DNA from: Rhodocyclaceae bacterium
GTDB taxonomy: Bacteria; Pseudomonadota; Gammaproteobacteria; Burkholderiales; Rhodocyclaceae
Length of the DNA: 64,000 nucleotides
Assembly: GCA_006218025.1 (NCBI GenBank)
Contig: VBWA01000015.1
Location: forward strand, 1-64,000
Direction of reading: 5' to 3'
This document shows, piece by piece, positions 17,208-25,542 of this stretch. Numbering within the stretch: the first letter of the stretch is position 1; every line of letters begins with the position of its first letter. Under the pieces are notes generated by a model. It ran no database searches. It was not told the DNA's origin and saw nothing but the letters and a program-made list of their open reading frames with translations. Both the position numbers and the translations under genes were made by a program.

Positions 17208-17264
17208 TGGCGGAGTGGACGGGACTCGAACCCGCGACCCCCGGCGTGACAGGCCGGTATTCTA
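17208..17264 (-). tRNA. 3' fragment of tRNA-Asp (GTC)
   Basis: On the minus strand this reads TAGAATACCGGCCTGTCACG, then the variable loop, the T-arm (GGGTTCGAGTCCC) and CCA. It matches tRNA-Asp from the end of the D-loop to the encoded CCA, with anticodon GTC. The expected 5' acceptor strand and D-arm (about 20 bases) are absent beyond 17264; that sequence does not pair with the 3' acceptor strand. This is typical of an attachment-site remnant left by an integrating element, or of a deletion end point. It cannot make a functional tRNA. Confidence 0.8.
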
Positions 17265-17402
17265 GCAATGGATTGGGGCGAAATGTTCGCGTCCGGCACG
17301 AAAAGCAGCGGACATGGCCGACCCGGGCGCCGGGCGCGCTTGACTTCGTCGGCACATAACGCTGCAATGCCATTCCTTCACCCCCAAAGCACAGAGACTG
17401 CC

Positions 17403-18920
17403 ATGAACCTCCAATTCATCAACGCCGCCGACCTGGTCGGCCACTGGATCAACGGCCACGCCGACGCCGGCGCCGGCACGCGCCAGGGCGAGGTATTCAA
17501 TCCCGCCCAGGGCCGCGTCGCGCGCCAGGTCGCACTGGCCTCGCGCGGCGACGTCGACCGCGCCGTCGCCGCGGCGAGTGCCGCCTTCAAGAATTGGGGA
17601 ACGGCCGCACCGCAGCGCCGCGCCCGCGTCATGTTCAAGTTCCGCGATCTGGTCGAGCAGTACTCGACCGACATCGCCAAGCTGCTCAGTGCCGAGCACG
17701 GAAAGACGCTGCCCGACGCACTGGGCGAGGTGCAGCGCGGCCTCGAAGTCGTCGAATTCGCCTGCGGCATCCCGCAACTGCTCAAGGGCCAGCATTCGCA
17801 TGGCATCGGCGGCGGCATCGACCACTGGAACCAGCGCATGCCGCTCGGGGTCACCGCCGGCATCACGCCTTTCAACTTTCCCTTCATGGTGCCGATGTGG
17901 ATGGCACCGATGGCGCTGGCCTGCGGCAATACCTTCATCCTCAAACCCTCGGAGCGCGATCCCTCGCCTTCGCTGTTCGCTGCCGAACTGCTGCGCGAAG
18001 CCGGGCTGCCGGAAGGCGCCTTTAACGTGATCCAGGGTGACAAGGAAGCGGTCGACGCCCTGCTCGAACATCCGGACGTGCAGGCGGTCTCCTTCGTCGG
18101 ATCGACCCCGATTGCGAAATACATCCAGGCCCACGGCATCGCCCACGGCAAGCGCGTGCAGGCCCTGGGCGGGGCGAAGAACCACATGGTGGTGATGCCC
18201 GATGCCGACCTTGACGGCGCGGCCGACGCGCTGATCGGCGCCGCCTACGGCTCGGCCGGCGAACGCTGCATGGCGATCTCGGTCGCGGTAGTGGTCGGCA
18301 GTTGCGCCGACGATCTGGTGGCCCGCGTCCTCGAGCGGGCGAAGACCCTGAGAGTCGGCGCTGGCGACACGCCGAACATGGACATGGGACCGCTGGTGAC
18401 CGCCGTCCATCGCGACAAGGTGGCCGGCTACATTGCGGCGGGCGTGCAGGAAGGCGCGACGCTGGTGCTCGATGGCCGCGAAGGCCTGACGGGCGAACTG
18501 GCCCAGGGCTTCTTCCTCAACCCGACGCTGTTCGACAACGTCACGCCGGCGATGAGCATCTACCGCGACGAGATCTTCGGCCCGGTGTTGTGCGTGGTGC
18601 GCGTGCCGACGTTCGCCGCCGCGGTCGAACTCATCAATCGCAACAGCTTCGCCAACGGCGTCGCCTGCTTCACCCGCGACGGCGGCACGGCGCAGGCCTT
18701 CGTGCAGAAGATCGAAGTCGGCATGATCGGCATCAACGTGCCGATTCCCGTGCCCATGGCCTGGCATTCCTTCGGCGGCTGGAAGGCCAGCCTGTTCGGC
18801 GACCATCACATGTACGGCGAGGAAGGCGTGCGCTTCTATACGCGCTACAAGAGCATCATGCAGCGCTGGCCCGGCTCGGAACACAAGGGACCCGAGTTCT
18901 CCATGCCGGTCAATAAGTAG
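17403..18920 (+). CDS. mmsA: Methylmalonate-semialdehyde dehydrogenase (CoA-acylating)
   Basis: MmsA oxidises (methyl)malonate semialdehyde to propionyl- or acetyl-CoA in valine and beta-alanine catabolism. Features are [36 protein letters not shown], the NAD-binding [11 protein letters not shown] and the catalytic Cys in [11 protein letters not shown]. The C-terminal [13 protein letters not shown] is typical of this CoA-dependent subgroup. ATG 17403 gives 505 aa, the usual length; the open frame extends upstream into the tRNA remnant. The passage [16 protein letters not shown] overlaps a sequence matching the dispersed repeat (18351-18374), but similar residues occur here in relatives. Confidence 0.93.
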   Translation: MNLQFINAADLVGHWINGHADAGAGTRQGEVFNPAQGRVARQVALASRGDVDRAVAAASAAFKNWGTAAPQRRARVMFKFRDLVEQYSTDIAKLLSAEHGKTLPDALGEVQRGLEVVEFACGIPQLLKGQHSHGIGGGIDHWNQRMPLGVTAGITPFNFPFMVPMWMAPMALACGNTFILKPSERDPSPSLFAAELLREAGLPEGAFNVIQGDKEAVDALLEHPDVQAVSFVGSTPIAKYIQAHGIAHGKRVQALGGAKNHMVVMPDADLDGAADALIGAAYGSAGERCMAISVAVVVGSCADDLVARVLERAKTLRVGAGDTPNMDMGPLVTAVHRDKVAGYIAAGVQEGATLVLDGREGLTGELAQGFFLNPTLFDNVTPAMSIYRDEIFGPVLCVVRVPTFAAAVELINRNSFANGVACFTRDGGTAQAFVQKIEVGMIGINVPIPVPMAWHSFGGWKASLFGDHHMYGEEGVRFYTRYKSIMQRWPGSEHKGPEFSMPVNK

Positions 18921-18942
18921 TGAACCTGCGAAAAGCATTTGA

Positions 18943-19070
18943 TCCGCAGATTTCGCCGATTGACGCAGATGGATCAGGGGGTTATCTGGTCAGGTCGTAC
19001 CACCTGCCGGGTGAGCCGTGGGAAGAGGCCGCTTCGTTGTTCTCTCTGCGTAATCTGCGTCATCTGCGGA
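18943..19070 (+). repeat. 128-bp palindromic-ended repeat element, left copy
   Basis: The element starts TCCGCAGATTTCGCCG and ends TGCGTCATCTGCGGA, so its termini are inverted repeats. A second copy of the same 128-base length lies at 20733-20860 in the opposite orientation. The two share a 35-base perfect block at one end and a partly conserved interior. A possible TTGA duplication borders this copy. The pair brackets the GMC oxidoreductase gene. It looks like a non-coding miniature element. Confidence 0.75.
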
Positions 19071-19089
19071 TTGAACTGAGGTTCTTAGG

Positions 19090-20703
19090 ATGAAGGATTT
19101 CGGCGAGTTCGATTACGTCATTGCCGGCGGCGGCACGGCCGGCTGCGTGCTGGCCAACCGGCTCTCCGCCGATCCCGACGTCACCGTGCTGCTGCTGGAA
19201 GCCGGCGGCAAGGATGACTGGATCTGGATACACATCCCGATCGGCTATCTCAAGTGCATCAACAATCCGCGCACCGACTGGTGCTACAAAACAGAAGCCG
19301 AGCCTGGGCTCAACGGCCGCTCGATCATTTACGCTCGGGGCAAGGTCCTCGGCGGCTGTTCGTCGATCAACGGCATGCTCTACCTGCGCGGCCAGGTCCG
19401 CGACTACGACGAGTGGGCGCAGATCACCGGTGATTCGCGCTGGAACTGGGACAGCGTGCTGCCGGTGTTCAAGCAAAGCGAGGATTACTGGGGCGGCGCC
19501 GACGAGATGCACGGCGACAAGGGCGAATGGCGCGTCGAAAAGCAACGCCTGCACTGGGACATTCTCGATCGCTACACGCAGGCCGCCGAGCAGGCCGGAA
19601 TTCCGTTCAAGCAGGACTACAACCGCGGCGACAATTTCGGCATCGGCCACTTCGAGGTGAACCAGAAAAAAGGCGTGCGCTGGAACGCCTCGAAGGCGAT
19701 GCTGCGGCCGGTGCTGCACCGACCGAATCTCAAGGTCGTCACCGGTGCGCTGATCGACAAGCTGGTCATGGAGGGCAAGGAAGCGCGCGGCGTCGAGTTC
19801 AGCCTCGATGGAGTGCCCCACCGAGTCACGGCGCGCATCGAGACGCTGCTCACGGCGGGCGCCATCGGCTCGCCGATGATCCTGCAGCGCTCAGGGCTGG
19901 GCCCGGCTGCACTGCTGCAGGACCGTGGCGTGCCGCTGGTGCATGAGCTGCCCGGCGTCGGCGGCAACCTGCAGGACCACCTGCAGCTGCGCATGATTTT
20001 CAAGGTGCATGGCATCACGACCCTGAACCAGCGCGCCAACAGCCTCTGGGGCAAGGCGATGATGGGCCTCGAATACGCGCTGTTCCGCTCCGGGCCGCTG
20101 TCGATGGCGCCGAGCCAGCTCGGCGGCTTCTTCCATTCCTCGCCCGAGGTGGCGACGCCCGACCTGGAATTCCATGTGCAGCCGCTGTCGCTGGAGAAAT
20201 TCGGCGATCCGCTGCACCCCTTCCCCGCCTTCACCGCGAGTGTGTGCAACCTGCGGCCGACTTCGCGCGGCGTGGTGCACATCCGCGATCGCGACCCGGC
20301 CACGGCGCCCATCATCGCGCCGCACTATCTGTCGACCGACAACGACCGCATGGTCGCCACCCGCGCCCTGCGCCTGACACGCGGCATTGTCGCGCAACCC
20401 GCCATGGCGCCCTACCGGCCGCAGGAACACCAGCCCGGCACGCAGGTGCAGAGCGATGAGGATCTGGCCAAGGCCGCCGGCGATATCGGCACCACGATCT
20501 TCCATCCCACCTGCACCTGCGCCATGGGCCGCGCCGACGATCCGAATGCCGTGGTCGATTCCGAACTGCGCGTACGCGGCATCGGCCGTCTGCGCGTGGT
20601 CGATGCCTCGATCATGCCGACCATCACCTCCGGCAATACCAACGCACCCACCGTCATGATCGCCGAGCGCGGTGCGGCGCTGATCCGTGCCGCACGCAAG
20701 TAA
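19090..20703 (+). CDS. GMC-family FAD-dependent oxidoreductase (choline dehydrogenase-like)
   Basis: GMC flavoenzymes oxidise alcohols. The N-terminus has the FAD-binding motif YVIAGGGTAGCVLANRLS and the family signature GKVLGGCSSINGMLYLRG. A second signature is near TAGAIGSPMILQRSG, and FHPTCTCAMG plus VVDASIMPTITSGNTNAP closes the active site (His of the HPTC region and the late Asn). At 537 residues it is a normal length. It lies 3' of mmsA and 5' of an MBL hydrolase on the same strand, suggesting a catabolic set. It is bracketed by inverted copies of the 128-bp repeat. The substrate is unknown. Confidence 0.9.
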   Translation: MKDFGEFDYVIAGGGTAGCVLANRLSADPDVTVLLLEAGGKDDWIWIHIPIGYLKCINNPRTDWCYKTEAEPGLNGRSIIYARGKVLGGCSSINGMLYLRGQVRDYDEWAQITGDSRWNWDSVLPVFKQSEDYWGGADEMHGDKGEWRVEKQRLHWDILDRYTQAAEQAGIPFKQDYNRGDNFGIGHFEVNQKKGVRWNASKAMLRPVLHRPNLKVVTGALIDKLVMEGKEARGVEFSLDGVPHRVTARIETLLTAGAIGSPMILQRSGLGPAALLQDRGVPLVHELPGVGGNLQDHLQLRMIFKVHGITTLNQRANSLWGKAMMGLEYALFRSGPLSMAPSQLGGFFHSSPEVATPDLEFHVQPLSLEKFGDPLHPFPAFTASVCNLRPTSRGVVHIRDRDPATAPIIAPHYLSTDNDRMVATRALRLTRGIVAQPAMAPYRPQEHQPGTQVQSDEDLAKAAGDIGTTIFHPTCTCAMGRADDPNAVVDSELRVRGIGRLRVVDASIMPTITSGNTNAPTVMIAERGAALIRAARK

Positions 20704-20732
20704 TGAAGCCAACGCCAAGAATCTCAGTTCGG

Positions 20733-20860
20733 TCCGCAGATTTCGCAGATTACGCAGATAAAACCCTGGAGTACCCGGCCCGCATGGTGCACCCGAAGGC
20801 TGATGCGCCGCATCCAGGCGGCGCTCTGATCCATCTGCGTCAATCGGCGAAATCTGCGGA
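20733..20860 (-). repeat. 128-bp palindromic-ended repeat element, right copy (inverted)
   Basis: This copy reads TCCGCAGATTTCGCAGATTA at its left end and CGAAATCTGCGGA at its right end. Its right 35 bases are the exact reverse complement of the left end of the copy at 18943. The lengths and the spacing between the terminal blocks are equal in the two copies. Confidence 0.75.
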
Positions 20861-20887
20861 CAAATTGCTTTTTGCAGGACCAACACC

Positions 20888-21826
20888 ATGATCGACTATC
20901 ACAACGGCATCTACGCCTTCGATGCCGGCTACGTCCGACCGCTGCTGGCCGCCATCCACCTGATCGAAAGCGACGGTCGCGCCGCCTTCGTCGATACCGC
21001 AAATTACGAAGTCATGCCGCAGGCGCTGGCTGCCCTGACGGCACGCGGCCTCGGGCCGGAAAGCGTGGACTACGTGATCCTCACCCACATCCATCTCGAC
21101 CATGCCGGCGGCGCCGGCGTCATGATGGAAGCCTTTCCCAAGGCCAAGCTGGTGGTGCATCCGCGCGGCGCGCGCCACATGATCGAGCCGACCAAGCTGA
21201 TGGCCGGCGTCGAAGGCGTCTATGGCCGGGAAAGGGCGCGCCGAATGTACGGCAAGCTGCTGCCGATCGCCGCTGATCGCATCATTGAAGCCCACGACAA
21301 CACGCTGCTGCGGCTCGGTTCGCGCGAACTGCTGTGCATCGATTCTCCCGGTCATGCCCGCCACCACATCGCCATCGTGGACCGACAGAGTGGCGGCATA
21401 TTTACGGGCGACACCTTCGGCATTTCCTACCGCGAACTCGATGTCGAAGGCCGGCCGCTGATCTTCCCTTCATCAACCCCGATCCAGTTCGACCCCGACG
21501 AAATGCGAAGCTCCATCGAGCGCATCCTGTCGTTCAAGCCGGAAGCGGTTTATCTGACGCACTTCAGCCGGCTGGCGCCGCCCGCCGAACTCGGCCGGAA
21601 AGTCCTGGCTTTGCTTGACCGATACGTTGCGATTGCGCTGGCTGCCAGCGAGGACGAGGACAAGACGGCACGCATCCGCGACGGGCTGACTGCGCTCCTG
21701 CTCAAGGAGGCGCATGACCACGGCTGCCGCCTGAGCGACGATGAGATTCTGGATATCTGGCACCTCGACCTGGAACTCAACGCACAAGGACTCGCCTTCT
21801 GGCTGGAAGCCCAGGACGCTGTCTGA
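20888..21826 (+). CDS. MBL-fold metallo-hydrolase
   Basis: The 312-residue protein has the metallo-beta-lactamase zinc motif VILTHIHLDHAGGAG, a second His in CIDSPGHARHHIAI, the Asp of FTGDTFGISY and a late His in VYLTHFSRL. It therefore probably binds two metal ions and hydrolyses a thioester, lactone or similar bond. The C-terminal 80 residues are helical. There is no signal peptide. It follows the GMC oxidoreductase gene, and a role in the same catabolic route is only a guess. Confidence 0.88.
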   Translation: MIDYHNGIYAFDAGYVRPLLAAIHLIESDGRAAFVDTANYEVMPQALAALTARGLGPESVDYVILTHIHLDHAGGAGVMMEAFPKAKLVVHPRGARHMIEPTKLMAGVEGVYGRERARRMYGKLLPIAADRIIEAHDNTLLRLGSRELLCIDSPGHARHHIAIVDRQSGGIFTGDTFGISYRELDVEGRPLIFPSSTPIQFDPDEMRSSIERILSFKPEAVYLTHFSRLAPPAELGRKVLALLDRYVAIALAASEDEDKTARIRDGLTALLLKEAHDHGCRLSDDEILDIWHLDLELNAQGLAFWLEAQDAV

Positions 21827-21949
21827 CCCCGCCGCAAAGCCCTCCGGCAACTCCCGATCTGCTGAATTGCCCATTTTTATATCATGGGTAATTCGATGCG
21901 GCGATTTGTCGCAGCGCAGCATGCAAACCGTTGGTAATAGGGCGATTTC

Positions 21950-21963
21950 TTGTTTTGCATCAA
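21950..21963 (+). promoter_or_regulatory. FNR/DNR-type binding site upstream of the respiratory operon
   Basis: TTGTTTTGCATCAA matches 9 of the 10 defined positions of the FNR consensus TTGAT-N4-ATCAA. It lies about 100 bases before the ATG of the first operon gene, a position that suits activation under low oxygen or NO. The interval 21827-22064 contains no gene. Confidence 0.6.
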
Positions 21964-22064
21964 TTACCCGAGCGCCCCCCTCGGGCTATCTTCGCACCCA
22001 CTAGATTCTGTAAGTCCGTTTCCACCGCGCGCTGCAGCGCGCCAACCGTTTAGAGGGCAGAAAC

Positions 22065-22214
22065 ATGGCGAATGACAATGACGACGATGTTCCATTCATG
22101 CAGAAGCTGCTGGACAACCACTTCCTGCTCCTGTTCCTGGGAGTCGCTTCTCCCGGTGTCCTTTACATCCTTTGGGGAATCGTGGACATCATGAGTGTCC
22201 CCCTCGCCAAGTAA
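22065..22214 (+). CDS. Small single-span membrane protein, first gene of the NO-reductase-like operon
   Basis: The 49-residue product starts MANDNDDDVPFMQKLL, has one hydrophobic span (LLLFLGVASPGVLYILWGI) and ends SVPLAK. A GAGGGCAG Shine-Dalgarno sequence lies before the ATG. The acidic N-terminus followed by one helix resembles the small accessory subunits (subunit IV type) found beside CuA-containing heme-copper enzymes. It is 27 bases upstream of the subunit II gene. The assignment is by position and topology only. Confidence 0.7.
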   Translation: MANDNDDDVPFMQKLLDNHFLLLFLGVASPGVLYILWGIVDIMSVPLAK

Positions 22215-22241
22215 GCAATCCAGTCAATCAGGGAGAATCAT

Positions 22242-22796
22242 ATGAGTGCAATCCTGCCGCCTTCAGAGCGGTTGTGGTGGAAGCAGTCGATCAGCAGCCA
22301 GGAATGGGCGTGGATCGGCATCGCCTTCGTCTGGGCCATGATCATGTTTGTCATGATGGTCTATTGGCATATCAACGGTAAGCAGAATCTCTCGAACGAG
22401 GTCTACAAGACGACCACCGAGATGTTCCAGGCCAAGACGGACGCCTTCGTCAAGGAAAACACCATCCGCACCGAAGACAGCCTGGTCAATCCCGACCTGA
22501 AGATGCCGGTGGTCAAGCCGAATGCAAAGGGCGAAGCCTTCCTGCTGGCCCGCCTCTGGTCCTGGTATCCGATTCTGGAACTCGAAGCCGGCAAGACCTA
22601 CAAGATCCACTTGTCCTCGGTCGACTACAACCATGGCTTTTCGCTGCAGCCGACCAACATCAATATCCAGGTCATTCCCGGCTATGAGCATGTGGTCAAG
22701 ATGACCCCGACCAAGGCCGGCACCTACGCCATCGTCTGCAATGAATACTGCGGCATCGGGCACCACACGATGCTTGGCCGTATTTACGTGAAATAA
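22242..22796 (+). CDS. Heme-copper enzyme subunit II with CuA site
   Basis: This subunit accepts electrons from a periplasmic donor through the binuclear CuA centre. It has 184 residues and one N-terminal membrane span (about 22-44), then a cupredoxin domain. All CuA ligands are visible: His in SSVDYNHGFSLQP, then Cys166, Glu168, Cys170, His174 and Met177 in CNEYCGIGHHTMLGRIYV. The single span and short length resemble the subunit II of B-type (ba3-like) oxidases and CuA NO reductases. It lies 12 bases before subunit I. Confidence 0.93.
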   Translation: MSAILPPSERLWWKQSISSQEWAWIGIAFVWAMIMFVMMVYWHINGKQNLSNEVYKTTTEMFQAKTDAFVKENTIRTEDSLVNPDLKMPVVKPNAKGEAFLLARLWSWYPILELEAGKTYKIHLSSVDYNHGFSLQPTNINIQVIPGYEHVVKMTPTKAGTYAIVCNEYCGIGHHTMLGRIYVK

Positions 22797-22808
22797 GGGG
22801 ATAAACAG

Positions 22809-24506
22809 ATGGCAACTACTTACCGTACCTGTCCGCGCACCGGGCTGCAGTTCGACCTCGACGCCGACAAGCTGATGCGCTGGAACGCCGTTGCCGGCGT
22901 ACTCTGGCTGCTGGTGGGCGGCATCACCGCCCTGCTCGTGATCCTGACCCGCTGGCCGGCGATCAAGCTGCTGCCGGCAGACCAGTTCTACCTGATCCTG
23001 ACGGCACACGGCATCGACATGCTGATCCTGTGGATCATCTTCTTCGAAATGGCGGTGCTCTACTTCGCCTCATCGACCCTGCTGAGATGCCGGATTGCCA
23101 CGCCATGGCTGGGCTGGGTCCAGTTCTGGCTGATGGTGGTCGGCGGCATCATGACCAACGTCGCGATCTTCCAGGGCGGCTCGAGCGTGATGTTCACCTC
23201 CTACGTGCCGATGCAGGCCGCGCCGCACTTCTACCTCGGCATCATCCTGTTTGCGGTGGGTGCGCTGATCGGTTGCGGCGTGTTCTTCGGAACGCTGGTG
23301 GTCGCCAAGCGCGAAAAGACCTACACCGGGTCTCTTCCGCTGGTGACCTTCGGCGCCATGACGGCGGCGATCATCGCGGTGTTCACCATCGCCTCGGGCG
23401 CCGCGATCCTGATCCCGACCTTCGCCTGGTCGATGGGCTGGATCAAGGAGATCGACGCCCAGCTGTATCGCATGGTCTGGTGGGCGCTGGGTCACTCCTC
23501 GCAGCAGATCAACGTTGCAGCCCATGTGTCGATCTGGTATCTGGTCGCTGCCGTGGTCTTCGGCGCCAAGCCGCTGTCGGAGAAAGTCTCCCGCTTCGCC
23601 TTCCTGCTCTACATCCTGTTCCTGCAACTGGCCAGCGCGCACCATCTGCTGTCCGACCCGGGCATGAGCGCCGAGTGGAAGGTGCTGAATACCTCCTACT
23701 TCATGTACTTCGCGGTACTGGCCTCGATGATCCACGGCTTCACCGTTCCGGGCGCGATCGAAGCGGCTCAGCGCAAGAAGGGCTTCAACAACGGCCTGTT
23801 CGAGTGGCTGCGCAAGGCACCTTGGGGCAATCCCTTGTTCGCCGGCATGTTCATTTCCCTGGTCGGCTTCGGCTTCATCGGCGGCATCTCCGGTGTCGTG
23901 CTGGGCACCGAGCAGATCAACATGCTGATGCACAACACCTTCTACGTGCCGGGCCACTTCCACGCCACGGTCGTCGTCGGCACCACGCTGGCCTTCATGT
24001 CGATCACCTACCTGCTGGTACCGACCTTGTTCAAGCGTGAAATGCTCTTCCCGAAGCTGTGCCAGATCCAGCCCTACCTCTACGGCCTCAGCATGATCGT
24101 GCTGTCGCTGGTGATGATGGGAGCCGGTACCTTGGGCGTATCCCGCCGTCACTGGGATATGGCTTTCTCGGGTGCGCCGTTCCAGTATGAATGGCCGGGT
24201 GCCGCTTACCTGATGATGGGTCTTACCGGTATCTTCGGTGTGATCGCGGTCATCGGCGGCGGCCTGTGGATCGGCCTGGTGGTACTCTCCCTGCTGTTCG
24301 GCAAGAAGCTCGACGGCGGCGCGACCCACGACAAGCCGGTGCCGATTCCGGACCAGACCGTGGCCGCCAGCGCTGGCCATACCGGCAGCGAAGAGCATGC
24401 CAACGTAGCGGGTACGGTGGTTCTGGCAATGACCTTGCTGGTCTGCTTCGTCCTCTACTACTTCGTGAACTGGAAGTACCTGTCCGAAGTCTGGGGTCTC
24501 AGCTAA
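22809..24506 (+). CDS. Heme-copper superfamily subunit I, NO-reductase-like (eNOR-like)
   Basis: This 565-residue multi-span protein has the heme ligands: His67 in helix II (LTAHGIDML) and His383/His385 in helix X (YVPGHFHATV). The CuB-type ligands are His229 and His278-279 (ASAHHLLSD). The oxidase motif GHPEVY, whose Tyr cross-links to a CuB His, is replaced by GHSSQQINVAAHV, so the catalytic Tyr is missing and Gln residues take its place. From family knowledge, loss of this Tyr with Gln or Glu substitution marks NO reductases. A CuA subunit beside such a protein fits the eNOR group. A C-terminal span (about 535-555) is added after a linker rich in Ala and His. Neighbouring ctaB suggests an O- or A-type heme. 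Confidence 0.88.
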   Translation: MATTYRTCPRTGLQFDLDADKLMRWNAVAGVLWLLVGGITALLVILTRWPAIKLLPADQFYLILTAHGIDMLILWIIFFEMAVLYFASSTLLRCRIATPWLGWVQFWLMVVGGIMTNVAIFQGGSSVMFTSYVPMQAAPHFYLGIILFAVGALIGCGVFFGTLVVAKREKTYTGSLPLVTFGAMTAAIIAVFTIASGAAILIPTFAWSMGWIKEIDAQLYRMVWWALGHSSQQINVAAHVSIWYLVAAVVFGAKPLSEKVSRFAFLLYILFLQLASAHHLLSDPGMSAEWKVLNTSYFMYFAVLASMIHGFTVPGAIEAAQRKKGFNNGLFEWLRKAPWGNPLFAGMFISLVGFGFIGGISGVVLGTEQINMLMHNTFYVPGHFHATVVVGTTLAFMSITYLLVPTLFKREMLFPKLCQIQPYLYGLSMIVLSLVMMGAGTLGVSRRHWDMAFSGAPFQYEWPGAAYLMMGLTGIFGVIAVIGGGLWIGLVVLSLLFGKKLDGGATHDKPVPIPDQTVAASAGHTGSEEHANVAGTVVLAMTLLVCFVLYYFVNWKYLSEVWGLS

Positions 24507-24517
24507 ACTCAGCCCCG

Positions 24518-24590
24518 AGGGTTCCCCGCACCCGGTGCGGGGAACCTGCCTGAATCGGGCCTGGCAAACAGGCTCGATTCAAGCAGGTTT
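24518..24590 (+). terminator. Two consecutive mRNA hairpins between subunit I and ctaB
   Basis: A strong stem (GGTTCCCCGCA, loop, TGCGGGGAACC; 24520-24544) is followed by a second imperfect stem (CCTGAATCGGGCCTG / CAGGCTCGATTCAAGCAGG; 24548-24590). There is no T-run, so I favour a partial terminator or an RNA-stabilising element that makes the oxidoreductase genes more abundant than ctaB and the genes downstream. Confidence 0.6.
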
Positions 24591-24635
24591 CAACAGTGAC
24601 AAGAACTACAACGGACCCCACCCCATAGACACTCA

Positions 24636-25526
24636 ATGGAATCGACGCTGCCCCCCACAAGATCGACCGGCATTCCCTTCCGCGCAATCATGGGCGTGTT
24701 CAAGCTGCGCATCGGCGTCGTCATCACTTTTACCGCCCTGGCCGGCTTGTCGGTCAGCACCGGCCCGAGCCTGACTTTGGTGCAGTTGATCACGCTGACG
24801 CTCGCGGTGCTGGTTTCCTCGGCCAGCGCCGGCGCCTTCAACCAGTATTACGAGCACGACACCGATCCGCTGATGTCGCGCACCCGCAACCGGCCCTTCG
24901 CCACCGGCGAAGTCCGGCACGGTCCGGTCTGGCTGGTGGTCATCTTCGGCCTGATGGCGATCTCGGTCGCCGCCGCCTGGCTCGCGCTGAATGCCTGGAC
25001 CGCGCTGTTCACCTTCCTCGGCGCCTTCTTCTACGCCATCGTCTATACGGTCTGGCTGAAGCGCCGCACCTGGCTCAACATCGTGTTTGGCGGACTGGCC
25101 GGCAGTTGGGCCGTGCTGGCCGGCGCAACGGCGGTTGACCCACAGGTCGGCGCGGTACCGCTGTCCCTCGCCTTCGTGCTCTTCCTGTGGACGCCGCCGC
25201 ACTTCTGGAGTCTGGCGATTGCCTACCGCGACGACTACGCCGCAGCCGGCGTGCCGATGCTGCCCGTGGTGGTCGGTGACCATCGCGCGGCCAAGGCGAT
25301 ATTCGGCAGCACCCTGCTGCTGGTCGCAGCCACATTGCTGCCGCTGGCCTTCGGCCTCGGCGCAATCTACTTTGCCGGCGCAGCTACCGGCGGCTTCCTG
25401 TTCATCCAGAAGGCCTGGCGCCTGGTGCAGAACACCAACCGTGAAACGGCCATGACGTGCTTCCACGCCTCGCTGGCTCAGTTGACTCTGGTACTCACTG
25501 CTGCAATCATCGACGCTCGTTTCTAG
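24636..25526 (+). CDS. ctaB: Protoheme IX farnesyltransferase
   Basis: CtaB (CyoE) adds a farnesyl group to heme b to make heme o, a precursor of heme a. The 296-residue UbiA-family protein has about nine spans and the two Asp-rich motifs: NQYYEHDTDPLMSRT (near residue 72) and YRDDYAAAGVPML (near 201). No ctaA is adjacent, so heme o may be the final cofactor, or heme a may be made elsewhere. It sits in the NO-reductase-like operon, which implies that the heme-copper subunit uses a modified heme. Confidence 0.94.
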   Translation: MESTLPPTRSTGIPFRAIMGVFKLRIGVVITFTALAGLSVSTGPSLTLVQLITLTLAVLVSSASAGAFNQYYEHDTDPLMSRTRNRPFATGEVRHGPVWLVVIFGLMAISVAAAWLALNAWTALFTFLGAFFYAIVYTVWLKRRTWLNIVFGGLAGSWAVLAGATAVDPQVGAVPLSLAFVLFLWTPPHFWSLAIAYRDDYAAAGVPMLPVVVGDHRAAKAIFGSTLLLVAATLLPLAFGLGAIYFAGAATGGFLFIQKAWRLVQNTNRETAMTCFHASLAQLTLVLTAAIIDARF

Positions 25527-25542
25527 CCTGGCGTCCACCCCT

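Noticed and set aside
17208-17284. A complete tRNA-Asp gene
   Set aside because: The 20 bases needed for the 5' acceptor strand and D-arm do not match or pair, so only a 3' fragment is supported.
18351-18374. Micro-repeat copy within mmsA as an insertion
   Set aside because: The encoded [15 protein letters not shown] matches the normal pattern of this enzyme family, so similarity to the repeat may be chance.
22809-24506. Annotation as an ordinary cytochrome c oxidase subunit I
   Set aside because: The GHPEVY motif and its Tyr are replaced by GHSSQQ, which is inconsistent with a normal oxidase active site.
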